From the NCBI GenBank assembly GCA_013400975.1, contig WBMZ01002955.1, forward strand, positions 1-64,000: a stretch of 64,000 bases of DNA, in the 5' to 3' direction. The position numbers and the translations under genes were made by a program. The DNA comes from Atrichornis clamosus. Taxonomy: Eukaryota > Chordata > Aves > Passeriformes > Menuridae. Below, piece by piece: positions 1 to 11,955 of this stretch. The notes under the pieces are model-generated. The model was not told the origin of the DNA. It ran no database searches and saw nothing but the letters and a program-made list of their open reading frames with translations. The first letter of the stretch is position 1, and every line of letters begins with the position of its first letter.

Positions 1-20
1 GAGGAGAGGAGAGGAGAGGA
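1..20. repeat. (GAGGA)4 pentanucleotide repeat at window edge
   Basis: Four perfect copies of GAGGA open the window. The array probably continues upstream, so its true length is unknown. It is a purine-rich simple repeat with no coding role visible. Confidence 0.85.
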
Positions 21-3000
21 TGGCTTTGGGTCCAGACATTCAAGAAGAGAAATCCTAGATTCTACCTTCCCACAATTCTTTTTGTATTCTGTCTTCAATT
101 GGTCATTAAGTCTGGAGCAAGGAGGGGAGAAGTATGTTAAAACCAGTCAAAATGTTGCTCAAGGTTCTTAAATTTTGTGTTAATAATATGACAGGAAATC
201 TGTCCTGCCTAACCTGTAGTCTGGGTGAGACACAAGTGTCCAGGATCTAAGGACTCCAGCATTTAAAACAAAAGCATTAGCCTTGTACTTCATCCACCAC
301 ATTAAAGAAATCTTGCAGTGTGCCTTTTTCATCCTTCCTAAGTGAAGGGTAACAGCATTTAACTTTTATGATAGTTTTCTGGGCTGCATATCTGGAATAG
401 AGATATCTCAATGCAGAGGTGAATAAGGTACTTGAAAAATGAGGTTCAAAGCTTCATTAATGAAAATTTTTAGACAGCTCCTGACTCAAACAAACCCTCC
501 CTTTTAGTTCCCTTTGTAAGGTGCCAAATTTTGACCATAATAGAGACTTACTCGGAGTCCTGGGTTCAACTTTGGAGCATCAAGGGCCTCAAATTGACCA
601 TGAGGCACTAGGATCTTTGATCAGTCCTGGGCCTGGGAGTCTGTCTTCATGTTTTCCATCCCAAACCAGAGCTCTACCTGAGAGATTTCTGTTAATCTTT
701 TCATCATGGAAGAGGCTTCAGTGCCAGTTACACCCGTTCTGCTCCTTTTTTCCATATGTGACCTTTCCATACTGTTGCAATGCAATCCATAGCATGTGTG
801 TGTCTGACAATAAGCAAGTTCACATTTGAATCTTGTGCTGCAACATGGAAAATTTGTAAGAAAAAGGAAAATAAATTAATGACACAGAGTCTTATCAATT
901 TTATGAGCAGAATCAGATCCTTTCTCTTCTGCAACAAGGGCAACACCCAATTTCTTCAGAAAGAATCTCTGATGATTAAAATGTTGTTGGCAATGAGCTG
1001 CAGAGACTAATTATGAATTCTCTGTTGCAATTTCCACCCCTGCCTCGGATAGTTGGCTGGTGTAATGGAAACACTCTAACATTCAAGATGGGGAAGAAAG
1101 GGAACAAAAAGTTTAAGGCAAGAGTCACAGCTGTCTTATGAATTTATAACAGTAAATCCTATCATGGAAGTAGATGGAAGTGGAGGAAGCTATACCAGTG
1201 CATAATCTATTACTGAGATACTACTTTCTATTTATATAGTATGTAAAAAAGGGGAAATACATGCAAAATAACACAAAATTTTAATGATTCTTTAACAATA
1301 AATGTGATTGTCACACAGGGACTTCTAGAAATCTATAGGCTTATCCTTTTTTTTCCTTCTCAAACCCATGAAAATGTTTATATATGTAAATAACCTAAAA
1401 ATATGCTGCTATCTTCCCTGTAGGCATACTGATTTTGGAGAAAAATAACTATTGCATGTTCCAGACTATATGTTAACTATTCTGTGCCTAAAAGACAATG
1501 GTTCCTTCTTTCCCCACAGCAAGCTTGATGCTCTAAAAGGCTTTTTGTTCTGTTACAGCCATGTGTGGCAGTATTCTATTCTGAAGCTCTTCAAAAGGTG
1601 TATTGCTATATTGCCTCTCAATTATGAACTCCTAGCACAGACATAAGGGATGTGACTGGATAAAACACTTGTCCACAATGACAGCATTCTGGCATAGCAA
1701 CAATAGGTTTGTGAAAGAACTGAGCTGCCTTAAAGGTCCAATCTCATGAGAATAACAACCTCCAGCCTTCGAGAAAGAGTGGTCTATTCAGGGTTTCTTT
1801 TCCAAACTTTTTTCCCTCTTTATGCATGTTCCCAAACACACTGGTTTTGCCGCAGATATAAAATGCATGAAGGGCACAGGGGGTTCTTTCATTGTTGGAA
1901 GAAATGCTGAACACCTCTCTCGGTGTGGATGCCAAACAAGGACAGTCGTGTCTGTATTCCAGTCGTGTTTCCTTATTGTTTGTGCTGTCCTGCCCATTAC
2001 CAGAGAACGGGAAACTGCTTGAGGGATGTAATTCTGTTTAAAAGTCTGTCACTATGAATTACCAGGGGGAAAAGGCAAATCACAGGGTAGCACAGCAGTA
2101 CTTTGGTGCCAAAAAAGATCCTAGACCTTTGCAGTGTCAGGAAATAATTTGCAGTGAATACCCATGTTCCCCTCTACAATTTTCTTGAGGCTAGAAACAT
2201 GCTAATATCTTCTATTTAGAGAAACACATACTGCATATTAAAGGCACATTTGAAAAGAGGAGATGGCACTTTCAAATTCTACCACTGACAAATTTTAGTC
2301 CTTAGACCCTGTGTGTAAATAAGTGTCTTGCATCTGACATGATTAGGTCTACCTATTCTGTGTAAAGTTTCCTCCAGTGACACAAGAGCTGTATTTGTGG
2401 TTTGTATGCCTCAGCCTTTTTTCTTTTCATCCTTGTTCAAAAATTGCATAGCTACATTTTCTTCAAGAAACAAGATGTTTATAATATAAAAGCCGATGAG
2501 CCTCGGTACTTTGGGATACTGTAGGTCACATTTAAAATAATTTGCATGTAAAATTATTCAGCAAAAAGTGGTAGCCTGGAGTGAGTCAGTGGTTCAGATA
2601 CTCACTAGTACAGTTAAGCAACCTAGAAGAATTTGTTACCTTTTTTTTTTTTAATTGTCATCGATCCCTTAAATGAGACCATTCCTGCTTGTATTTTCAA
2701 AAGTTTCATTCAGGAAGGTTGTCCTTAAGGGGAAAATCAGCAGCAGAAAGCCAATGCATCAGCCATATTTTATGCTAATCCTCAGAGGAAGTCAGGAGAG
2801 AGATAGAGGTTAAGGATACAAGGTAAGGAATATACCTTCTGCTGCCCTATGCACAGCAGCAGATTTCATTTCTGCAGAAGCCTTAGAAAGGGAAAAAGAG
2901 CAAACAACAAACTCCCCTTTTCGTTAACTGAATAATGATTAGATGTAAAATTCAATTCAATTCAAGCCAGTAGACAGAATGTCCAGAAAATGGTAATGCC

Positions 3001-3916
3001 AACAGTTTATTCAGACAGACAGACTTGGCTAAGAACCACAGATTCCTCATGGCCATTAGATTCCCTAAAACTTTTGAAAAATAAGATGCAAACTCATTAT
3101 AGAGAATTTTTGGTTTTTAAGATATGGTCAGTAATGGTGACAGAACAATCATCCATTTGCAAGTCTCAAAAGGTCACTTAAAACCAGAATCTCCCATTTC
3201 AAGTAAACTGGTGCAATATCATGCAAAGAAATTTTTAGAAACAGACAGGATGGACAATAACTTACTTCTTGTTTTGAAGTGTAAATGTTTAATATGAAGG
3301 AAGTTCTTTGTCTCCACACAATATAAGTGACAGCTTACTCCTAATATTCAACAGAACCTAAACTGGATTGATGTTAAATGATTAGACTTGCCAGTGAAAG
3401 GGTTGCCCTTGAATTGCCTACTGGGAGTCTGTCAAAAGACTCATGTTTTGTCCTTATGTCCTTTCTGTCCAATGTGAAAAAAACCCACCTTATTTTACTG
3501 TCAGATTTACAAATTAAGCAACTTTGTCCCAATGAATGCAGTGCCTGGCTGAATAGGGCTCTGATTAGCTGCCTGTGCCAGGACTTACCATTACAGCACA
3601 AAGTAATGAAGATAGTTCAAAAAATCTGCTTCTTACACTATTTGAATAAGAAAAAAAAAAAGAACAAACCTTCCTAAAAGTTGTCAAAAAAAAAAAAATA
3701 AAATCCCTGAAATGAACATTTTCAAACCCCTTAATATTTTTTTTAAACCATTTCAATCTTTTCCATCCAAAAAGTGATATTTCTTTTTCTCCACACTTAG
3801 TTAAAAGAAAGAAGGCAGGGACTTGGTATGTGAGGGTCTTTTTTTAATATTTTTTAAAAATTACTCTTCTTGTGATTTTTCCTGCTTTTTCTGACTTTGA
3901 ATTTTGATTTCTTGAA
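21..3916. other. Non-coding AT-rich unique DNA
   Basis: I see no recognisable gene or dispersed repeat here. Open frames reach 102 codons (521-829, plus) but lack any recognisable domain. Short homopolymers occur (T tract near 2641, A tracts near 3650 and 3687). A short minus-strand open segment at 3590-3638 is flanked by a T-rich acceptor and a GTAAGT donor, but one such case is expected by chance. Confidence 0.6.
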
Positions 3917-3978
3917 AAATCATGGAATATCCTGAGCTGGAAGGAATCCACAAGGATCATCAAAGCCCAACTCTTCCT
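3917..3978 (-). mobile_element. CR1 LINE 3' end scrap
   Basis: Read on the plus strand, AATCATGGAATATCCTGAGC and the following stretch up to ACAAGGATCATC match the reverse complement of the avian CR1 3' untranslated end (consensus from memory: AATCATAGAATATCCTGAGT, then ACAAGGATCATC). Only about 60 bp remain. The rest has been lost or was never copied, as is usual for 5'-truncated LINE insertions. Confidence 0.75.
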
Positions 3979-6900
3979 CAGAGAGAGTAAAGAATGAATG
4001 AAGAAAGAAGTAAAAACTTGAAGACAAATATATTTTAAAACTTGAGTTTTTGAAAACAGAAACAAAAAGAAATTATACATTTAAAAAAAAAAAGGTTCTT
4101 TTTTAAAATAACCTGTTTTTCAAATGCATTGACAGGAGTGAAACATCCTTTGGCAATCCCTCTGCATTAACATTTGCTACACCTGACAGGATCTGGAAAA
4201 GTTCTTTTGCTTTTCAGGTGTTTACAGCAATCATTTGATTCCGTAACTATGATTTTTCTATGTAATTTCAATTTTCCTTTTTAGTTGCTCTGCTAATTAT
4301 ATATAAATGAGCATCTTCATGGTTTGCAGTGAAGTCAATACTATGGACAATAGCTAAGCATCTGTATCAGCTCTTTGATGGGCATTTCTGATGGTGTTTT
4401 ACGTTTTAATATATTTTGGCCAATATCCAAAATACTTTTGTAGGGCTGGTTGAAGCTCAGGAGCTTTATAAATTACTTTATAGGAAAGTTACTTAAAATT
4501 GAAAAACATTAGATACAAGAAGGTCTGAAAGAGAAAATTATTTTGATTTGTTGCTTGAAAAATAATTTCAGGCCTCTGAAAGTAGAAATTATTCAGCATC
4601 CCAGAAACAGGCTGCAGCACTTGCAGAAAAGTGCCAGATTGCACTCTAATTATAAAGTACCACTGCAGTGTTTTCTGCATTTGTTGCCATCAAAATCATT
4701 AATATAAATTAATTTAGCTTTAGTCAAGAGAATAAGCTAGAGAATGAAGTAAACTAATCCTATATGTTATAGAGGTGTTGCTACAGTATTTCATGTAATT
4801 CAGAAGTCTCTGGCTTACCACTGAGAGACTGCAGTCTTCTGGGTGGTTGCGAACTGCAGAGAGCCCATTGACTTCTCGGATCTATTCTATGGGACAAGGA
4901 TGTGTTTCTTCTCTGTGTTGCATCACAGAGTTGGGAAAAGAATGTGTCTCTGTCCAGGTGTGCAAGGTAGGGCATCCCTTGTGGATCTGCTGCTGGACAT
5001 CCCTCTGGGGGCTGGTGTGGTGCTCTCAGCAAAGGAAGAATGGCACGGCGCAGTGGCTGCAATGTGGTGGGGAAGGTGTTGCCATACACTCCCATGAAAG
5101 CCATGAACCATGAAAGCAAGCTGGAATGCCTAACAGGAACATCGGGGGGAAAACATGCAGCAAAGAGGGTCATGGACACTGAAGGCAACAGAATATTTTA
5201 CTTCTGCACCTTTTTCCCATCTCTTAAGGCTGTACAGACACGTGGCTGCCCAAAAGTATAGAAAAGAAGCTGCCTTGGCCCTCCTGAACACTCGCCACTC
5301 CAGAGGTGTGGGAAGCTGGAGAAGAGCGTGTCCTGCTCAGACTCTGTCATTGCTATACTCCCAAGTGAGAGGCAACCATTGTTATTGTCCTCACCTAGCC
5401 TTCCACAGAACCAGCCAGATGTCAACCCTTTCTAGTCTTGAGACCCCTCTCACAAATCCCCAGTATTCAGAGACACTGATGAGCAATAGAGGTCACAAAC
5501 ACACAGCTCCTCAAAAATGCCCACTTCAGGCTAGCAGGGAAGCACTAATGTCCAGGAGAGAAGCCTGTCCCTTCCCTCTGCCCTGGTGAGCAGTTACAAA
5601 TCCCCTTCCTCAGACCCTGTTGGAAGCTGTGATTGTAAGCAAGGAAGGGATTCAAGGCCTCCTTTTTGACCCGGCACGAGAGACATTTGTTGCTCATTTC
5701 TATGCTGGGCACAGAAAGGCTAAATCACTTTTCCTATTTGCACCATCCCCCTGGTCACAGCAGTCTGATATTCAGCTGCCTGCACAATCCTGCATTGCCT
5801 GTGCAATGCCAGGTTGCCCATTCAAACCTCCCTCGGTCTCCTACACAACTGGCTGCAACTACAGTTAAGGAAGCAGCCTGGCTGCTCTGGAATTTTTACA
5901 AGGCTAAATATGTCCACCGAGACAGACCCTTAAACTACAGTCATTTTACATTTAATCATCATGTTTAAATATCTTTAAGCCATCCATGTGCACAGATTTT
6001 TCATTACATTTTCAATAGGCTGATAACCACTCTGAGCATGTGCCCTACTTGTGCACATTTTGCCAACCTAAAATGCCAACTGGCACTATTTGGTTATTTT
6101 CAAATGCAAAGGCAGATGTCTGCTCTTGTAAGCAACATGGCCAGGAAGGCTTTTTCTTGTTGTTGCTTTTTCTTTTCACTGAGTTTGTGTGCATAATCAT
6201 CCTTTTCAGTGATACAGGAGTATTTTTCTGAAATTAAGTTTGGCTTCCTGGCTCTCATGAGCTCTCTTTCATAAGAGAGCAAAGGGATTTCTCATTAAAG
6301 ACACAAGCCTGTGTAGCTATAGAAGAAAGATGTTGGGATTTCATTTTCACTTTTTCGTATGGTTTGCCAGCAGGAATGTTTTTGTTCATCTTCCAGTCAC
6401 CAAAGAAGATTGTACTGAGTGCTCTGTGTGTGACTTGACCATTTTTGTATTATTTAATTGGCATTTGATTGTTAGATGGTAGAACACATTTATTCTTTCT
6501 GTCTGAAAGAACCTTTAACAATTGCTCCAAGAGATCCTTTTCTGTAAAGCACCCAGGCACATCTGACTTCAGCATCGCCAGTTTGTTGCCCCACCGCACA
6601 GGCAACGTTAGATGGCTCTGGGCTCTTGGGAAGCACGAGGAATGTGAGACTGTTCCCCACAACAGCAGGAAAGGGACCATCACTGGGGATGTCACATGTC
6701 TGCTGGCGCAGCCTGTAGGTCTTCCTCCAGCTAAACTGCATGGCAGGGATTTGCTTCTTTTCCATCAGCTTTTCATTGCAAATTTTTGATGGCTCCTCCC
6801 CTCTTACTGTGGGTCCTTTGCCCACAAACAAGGCTGACAGAGGTAGCATTTACCCCCGGCTTTAGTCAGACCATAACCAGGATTTTATACTACATATACT

Positions 6901-7939
6901 TAATACAGCATATATGCAGATGTATGTTTATTTGTCATACCTTGACGTATGCAACATAAACAAAAGGGCCTATAGGGACCTTTCTCTGCAGCCATTATTC
7001 TTCCATTTTCCTTATCCCACTCCCATCCCTTATATGCAAACATGAATTATAAACTCTTTTGGAAAAAGAATGCTTCATTTTATTTGCCTGTGGGCAACAG
7101 CAAACTTCTGCATGAGGAATGAATAAATAATAACTACATTTTTTTATTTAAGAGTGAGCAATGGAGGATTTTTATTTTTATTTTTACTTTTATTCAGAAT
7201 ACAAATAATCAGGTAAAAAATCCCATTCTTTTCTACCTGTAATGGCTCTGGAGAGCTCCTTCAGGGATAATTTCATTTTGTGGGAACCTCTATTAGAGGG
7301 TGTTTTTCTTTATTGCTCTAAGGCAAAAGTTTCTTGTCATAAAAGAATCACACCTCTGCAATTAGAAAAACATATTTTAAAGAATAAACATATATTTTAA
7401 AAAATCTTGTTGTTAGTACAATTGAAGATAAGTTAATCATCTAGTATTTTCTGCCTTTCCTGCCTCGTTCCAAGAACTTCTTCTCCCTCTAGATTAATAA
7501 CAAGACAAGAGTTAGACATGAGATAATTTACCACATCATTTATTTACACATTTTAATGAAGGAAAGATCATAGAAGCATAACAAAGCTGAAGTTTGTTGT
7601 CAGTTAGGTTGAGAAATGTATATAAATTCCAGGAAAGACTTAGTACTGACATAATTTTAAATGGAAATTATGCATCTAACAAGTCATATCCTGTGTTCTC
7701 ATTGCTGTTGATCTACAAAGCAAGAATCCTAGAGGGCATAATGGAGATCTCACAAAAAGTACTTCTCAGAAATCAAATCTGATATGTTATTCTCCTTTAG
7801 TTTTAGCTGCACTGCTGCTCTAGTGTTAAAAAAAAAAAAGGTATTTTAACATGCCTTTCATATTTAATTTTCTTATTTTGCAATCAAATAGCATGGAGCA
7901 TTATCTTGATTCATATCAAATCATTGGAAGTGTCATCAA
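3979..7939. other. Non-coding unique DNA with two G+C-richer patches
   Basis: This stretch holds no recognisable gene. Two patches stand out from the AT-rich background: 4781-5600, with long frames on both strands (135 codons minus at 4781-5188, 144 codons plus at 5155-5589), and 6450-6860, with 106 codons plus and 119 codons minus overlapping. None of the translations shows a domain, signal peptide or known motif. A perfect 8-bp hairpin lies at 6261-6280. Confidence 0.5.
6261..6280. repeat. Perfect inverted repeat (8-bp arms, 4-nt loop)
   Basis: GCTCTCTT and AAGAGAGC are exact reverse complements separated by TCAT. The hairpin is short and is not followed by a U-run that would suggest a terminator. 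It may be accidental. Confidence 0.6.
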
Positions 7940-8121
7940 TGTGATGATTTAACCCCTGGTGGCAACTAAACATTACACAGCTCCTTGCTCACACCCACAT
8001 CCCGCCACACCCCCACGGTGGGATAGGAAGAAGAATTGGAGAAAAAGGTAAACCCATGGGTTGAGATAAGAACAGTCTAATAATTGAGATAAAATAAAAA
8101 TATTAATAATACTACTACTAA

Positions 8122-8127
8122 TTTAAT
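8122..8127 (-). terminator. LTR polyadenylation signal (ATTAAA)
   Basis: ATTAAA on the minus strand in the R/U5 part of the LTR, about 130 bp downstream of the TATA-like box. It is the only hexamer of this kind in the expected place. Confidence 0.45.
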
Positions 8128-8256
8128 TGTAACAAAACCAGAGACAACAACAAGAGAGAGGAATAAAGCCCGACAAAAACAAGAGATCACTCCCTGCTGA
8201 CCGATGTCCAGCCTGTCCTTGAACAGTGATTGGCAGCTCCCAGCCAACTCCCCCGG

Positions 8257-8264
8257 TTTATATT
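8257..8264 (-). promoter_or_regulatory. TATA-like box of the LTR
   Basis: AATATAAA on the minus strand, about 270 bp inside the LTR from its U3 end. The position fits a retroviral promoter. Whether it still drives transcription cannot be seen from sequence. Confidence 0.5.
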
Positions 8265-8529
8265 CTGAGCATGACATTCCATGGTGTGGAATATCCCTTT
8301 GGCCAGTTTGTGTCAGCTGGCCTGGTCACACTCCCTTCCGGCTTTTTGTGTACCTGCTCACTGGCAGAGCATGGGAGATTGAAAAGTCCTTGACTTATCA
8401 TAAATGCCACTTAGAAATAACCAAGACATCAGTGTGTTATCAACATTATTCTCATACTAAGTCAAAACCACAGCACTGTACCAGTTACTTGGGGAAAAAA
8501 TTAACTCTATCCCAACCAAAATCAGGACA

Positions 8530-10503
8530 AAATTTCAAGTGTTTTATTACATACTTGACAGCAACAGAACTGGTTTGGAGTAAAGTTATGCTGACCCTGA
8601 GATGCCTTTGCAATGTCTATTGATAAGAATGGTGTCCTTTTTAAAGGCTTAGAGATATTTATTTTACAAAACCAAAGAGGAAAAAGATGCAGGAGACAGG
8701 TATTTATGAGCAGATAATGGATGGAGATCTTGGAAATGTTTAGCACAGTCCAGGCATGGACAGGTACAGTAGAAAATAGAGATATCCAGTCATGTGTTTC
8801 CAGCTTTACTTCTCTGTTTCACAATAAACAATCAGAAAAATAAAAAGTGAAACAAAAAGAGTAAAAAACCTGTTGGAGGGTTTGGAGTAGAGAGTGAGTG
8901 ACCAAACCACTAGGTTGGGAACCATAGCTTCCTTGTGTTTTTGGAGGAGCCTTGCGTCCTTCTCTGTGGTATGAAGAAGCCCAGAAGAGCACACAGCCTT
9001 TTGATATGGCTATTCTCCTGGGAGGAGGTTGGTATGAGCTGGAAACCACTCATGTCATTTGTAAGACCTCTGTTACAGCACAGAACAGTTGGGATGTGAG
9101 TCATCTTCTTTCCCTTTGCATTTAAAGGCCTTCCTGTAGCTGTACCAGATACAGATCAGGCGGGGGGATGTGTTTTGTGAACACTTCGGGCACCAATTCT
9201 TCCAGGATTAGTGATGGAGAAATGCCTTCTTTCTGTATAAAAATTAAGCTTAGTCATGAACATGATGTCGAGGTGCCTCGTCCCATCAAAACCGGGGCAT
9301 TTCTATACTTGTAACAAAGCATAATTCTGAAACACACAAGGTGCCTCCAGGGTTACCAGGTGTTTTTCAAGATCAGAAGTCTGGATGACACTGTACATCT
9401 GGTCTCCACATTGCTGTGTTCAGGGGAGTGCTGTGGAGCAAATCAAGTGCAGACATGCCCTCCTATACCTGGGTAATGAAAAACCTATAGATAAGAGCAT
9501 GTGAGAAAGCTTCAGAGAGTTTATAGCTGGGTGGTTTGGTGCCTCTGCTCTCCTGTGCATAACATTAAAAAAATCTTTGTTTACCGAGGGCCATTTTTTT
9601 AAGTTCCTGGTGGAAAGTAGCTCCCTTTACACTTTTATCCCATCCTTTTGATTCCCCCAGGGACCTTCTTCTGTGACAAGTTACTGCTCATGGTGAGATA
9701 AGATATAAATGAAACCTCAGTTTTATTCTAGACTTAAATCAAATGACAGGTAATTCTATCTATTCTGTTTCCCTTACAAGGAGACAAGGATTAATTAATC
9801 TTCTCATTAATTTTCTCAGTTAGCATTTCTATTTTCTTATTAGCAGCCAAATAAAAATTTCAGCATTTTGTAGTTCTTCACTTGGGAAAGGGAGAATATG
9901 AAGATAAGAAAAACATGCGCTATGACTTAGTTATTTAAGTCAACTTATATGAAATCAGCAGAAATGTTCTTTCATTTCCTCAGGGGTAAAGTTCAAGTTT
10001 AAAAAGAGCAAGTGTAGGTCTTCCATGATACTTGTGATTTATCATTTCATATTTGGCCTGAAGTTATCTGTCTGAATCTTCACAACCTTGCCAATAAATC
10101 CTTTCCATGACCTGGATTTACTTTCCCATATTCATCATCTTCATTTCATATCATTATTTCTTTGTTGAACCTCCTGAAAATTCTCATCATTCCCTTGTCC
10201 CATTTATCACATCAACTTTAGGAGCCTAAATCATGTGGGGTCTGAAATCTTAATTATCCTTCGTATCAAATATTTTTCCAAAACTGAGGCCATTCTACAC
10301 AAAATTACATCTTGGGAAATGTGTCACAAGGTTTTTCTTCCATGTTGCTCCCTTTGCATGGCAGAAAGCTCTGCAGCATGACTTCACTGTCCATATGCAA
10401 GTTTCCTCTCAAAATGTATCCCAATTGCAATGCCAGAAGTCTGACTGAGAGCTGGCATGATGTAACTGCTGCTTTTCACTACCTATCAGACTGAATCTTA
10501 GCA
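8530..10503. other. Non-coding unique DNA
   Basis: AT-rich sequence in which I recognise no gene or repeat family. Open frames of 62-76 codons at 8522-9104 are shadows without recognisable motifs. A CpG-bearing stretch near 9155-9300 (GGCGGGGGG, ATGTCGAGGTGCCTCGTCCC) is slightly unusual but unassigned. Confidence 0.55.
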
Positions 10504-11140
10504 TAGAATCATAAAATGGTTTGCGTTGGAAGGGTCCTTAAAGATCATCTAGTTCCAAGGCCCCTGCCATGGGCAGGGACACCTTCCACTAGCCCAGATT
10601 GCTAAAGTCACAGCCAGCCTCGCTTTGAACACTTCCAGGGATGAGACATCTGCAACTCCTCTAGGCAACACATTGCTGTGCCTCACAGTAAAGAATTGCT
10701 TCCTAATAGCTCATCTAAACCTACCAAAGAATGTTCTAAAGTCTCCCCAAAGCCTTCTCTTCCCCAGTCTGCACAATGCCAATGTACACTCTGTCTTCAT
10801 ATGAGAAGAGTTCAAGCCCTCTGGTCATCTTTGTGACCCTCCTCTGGACTGGCACAAGCAGGTCCATGTTCTTCCTATGTTGTGGGCCCCAGAACTGAAT
10901 GTGGTACTCCAGGTGGGGTCTCATGAGAGAAGTGTAAATGGGGAGAACTCCCCTTCCCTTGGCCTGCTGGCCACGCTGCTTTGGATGCAGCCCAGGACAC
11001 CGTTGGCTTTCTGGACTGCAAGTGCACTTTGCTGGGTGATGTCGAGCTTCTCATCAACCAACAGCCCCAAGTCCTTTACCTCAGGGCTGCTCTCAATCCA
11101 TTTTCTGCCCAGCCTGTATTTGTGCTTATGTATTTTCTCC
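10504..11140 (-). mobile_element. CR1 LINE, 5'-truncated, with 3' UTR and ORF2 3' part
   Basis: The plus strand opens with TAGAATCATAAAATGG and continues through the reverse complement of the CR1 3' UTR (AAGGGTCCTTAAAGATCATC, CCATGGGCAGGGACACCTTC). It then enters the C-terminal part of the CR1 reverse transcriptase ORF, read on the minus strand in two broken frames. Frame 10736-10924 carries MRPHLEYHIQFWGPQHRKNM. Frame 10921-11142 carries SSPEVKDLGLLVDEKLDI. These are standard CR1/pseudoviral RT tail motifs. Compared with remembered consensus, roughly 100 bp are missing near 10735, where the 3' UTR-like sequence jumps to the RT tail. Frameshift and deletion make it dead. Confidence 0.93.
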
Positions 11141-11142
11141 AA
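10736..11142 (-). pseudogene. CR1 ORF2 (reverse transcriptase C-terminus) relic
   Basis: The two minus-strand open frames 10921-11142 and 10736-10924 together cover the last part of a non-LTR reverse transcriptase polyprotein. Recognisable blocks are VKDLGLLVDEKLDI, followed by the MRPHLEY..IQFWGPQ block and VQRR.TKM.RGLE. This region normally follows the RT palm and has no catalytic residues of its own. The catalytic FADD-type motif and the endonuclease lie beyond the 5' truncation. A frame change separates the two pieces and no start codon in context exists. It is a non-functional fossil of the LINE insertion that contains it. Confidence 0.9.
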
Positions 11143-11630
11143 CAGTTGCTTGTACTTACCTTAGGTCCTGTTACTCATTATGGGTCAGACACTTGCTATT
11201 TACACATAAAATCCACAGTTGAGCTCTGGTTCCTTGTCAGTGCCCAGCAGCATCTTATCCCAGTAGAAATATCTCACTTAAAGCAAACTGCAACAGGATA
11301 ACAGAAATGCATGGAGCCCTTAAAGCAGGTCCGTTGCTTCTTATGAGACATGATTTACCCACAATCCCCTTTTATTAATATCTGATAAGCTGATTGCCAG
11401 GGTGCCTAGAAGCCCTCTGGTGAAGCAGGTGACATTCAACCCTCTATCAAAGCATTGTTAAATCATTAAAATACTGGTATTATTAGATCTAGCATCATCA
11501 TCCGAAAGAAGATGTTATACACTACTAAAATATGCATATTCTAATGTTTTCATTGTTGTAAGTAAAACCATAAGGTAATAGTGAATCATATATGCATTAT
11601 TATTACTGTAGTTCCCTTTTGATTGTCTGC
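11141..11630. other. Unique spacer between two CR1 copies
   Basis: About 490 bp of AT-rich DNA separate the minus-strand CR1 on the left from the plus-strand CR1 on the right. I see no gene, tandem repeat or other element in it. Confidence 0.6.
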
Positions 11631-11955
11631 AACATCCTCATGAAGGGGAGGGGCAGACACTCTCTGTGGTGATCTCTTCTCTGTGGTGCCCAGTGACAGG
11701 ACCCGGGGGAATGACAGGAAGTTTTGTCAGGGGAGGCTGAGGTTGGATATTAGGAAAAAGTACTTCCCACAGAGGGTGGTTGGGCACTGGAACCAAGCTC
11801 CCTAGGGAAGTGGTCACAGCACCAAGCCTGACAGAGTTCAAGAAGTGTTTGGACACTGCTCTCAGGCACATGGTGTGACTCTTGGAGATGGTGCTGTGCA
11901 GGGTCAGCCAGGAGTTGGATTTGATGATCCTTGTGTGTTCCTTCCAATTTTTGTA
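11631..11955 (+). mobile_element. CR1 LINE 3' UTR fragment
   Basis: Plus-strand sequence runs through the familiar CR1 3' UTR blocks in order: AGGTTGGATATTAGGAAAAA, CAGAGGGTGGTTGGGCACTG, GGGAAGTGGTCACAGCACCA, CTCAGGCACATGGTGTGACT and TTTGATGATCCTTGTG. It stops just before the octamer-type tail. It lies back to back with the CR1 at 10504-11140. The minus-strand frames of 65 and 109 codons here are antisense shadows. Confidence 0.93.

Larger units (their letters stand above)
7940..8529 (-). mobile_element. Solo ERVL-type LTR (endogenous retrovirus)
   Basis: Read on the minus strand the element opens with TGTCCTGATTTTGGTTGGG at 8529 and closes with GGGGTTAAATCATCACA at 7940, the TG...CA form of avian ERVL-like LTRs. 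A TATA-like AATATAAA lies at 8257-8264 (minus sense), and an ATTAAA polyadenylation signal at 8122-8127 sits about 130 bp downstream, as expected for U3-R-U5 order. No gag, pol or env lies on either side, so it is probably a solo LTR left by recombination. I could not find a matching 5-bp target duplication (ATCAA on one side, AAATT on the other). The 139-codon plus-strand frame here is antisense to the LTR and is not a gene. The element is related to, but diverged from, the LTR at 28094-28632. Confidence 0.85.

Noticed and set aside
3378..3677. 99-codon plus frame ending in a lysine run
   Set aside because: The lysines are an A-rich tract, no domain is visible, and a minus-strand frame overlaps it. 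The length is ordinary for chance.
8204..8623. 139-codon plus frame
   Set aside because: Mostly antisense to the ERVL-type LTR at 7940-8529; not a gene.
11149..11162. GTACTTACCTTAGG as a minus-strand splice donor
   Set aside because: All three frames upstream of the donor are closed within a few codons, and the site borders a CR1 insertion.
10877..11301. 95- and 106-codon plus frames
   Set aside because: They read the non-coding strand of the CR1 reverse-transcriptase relic.
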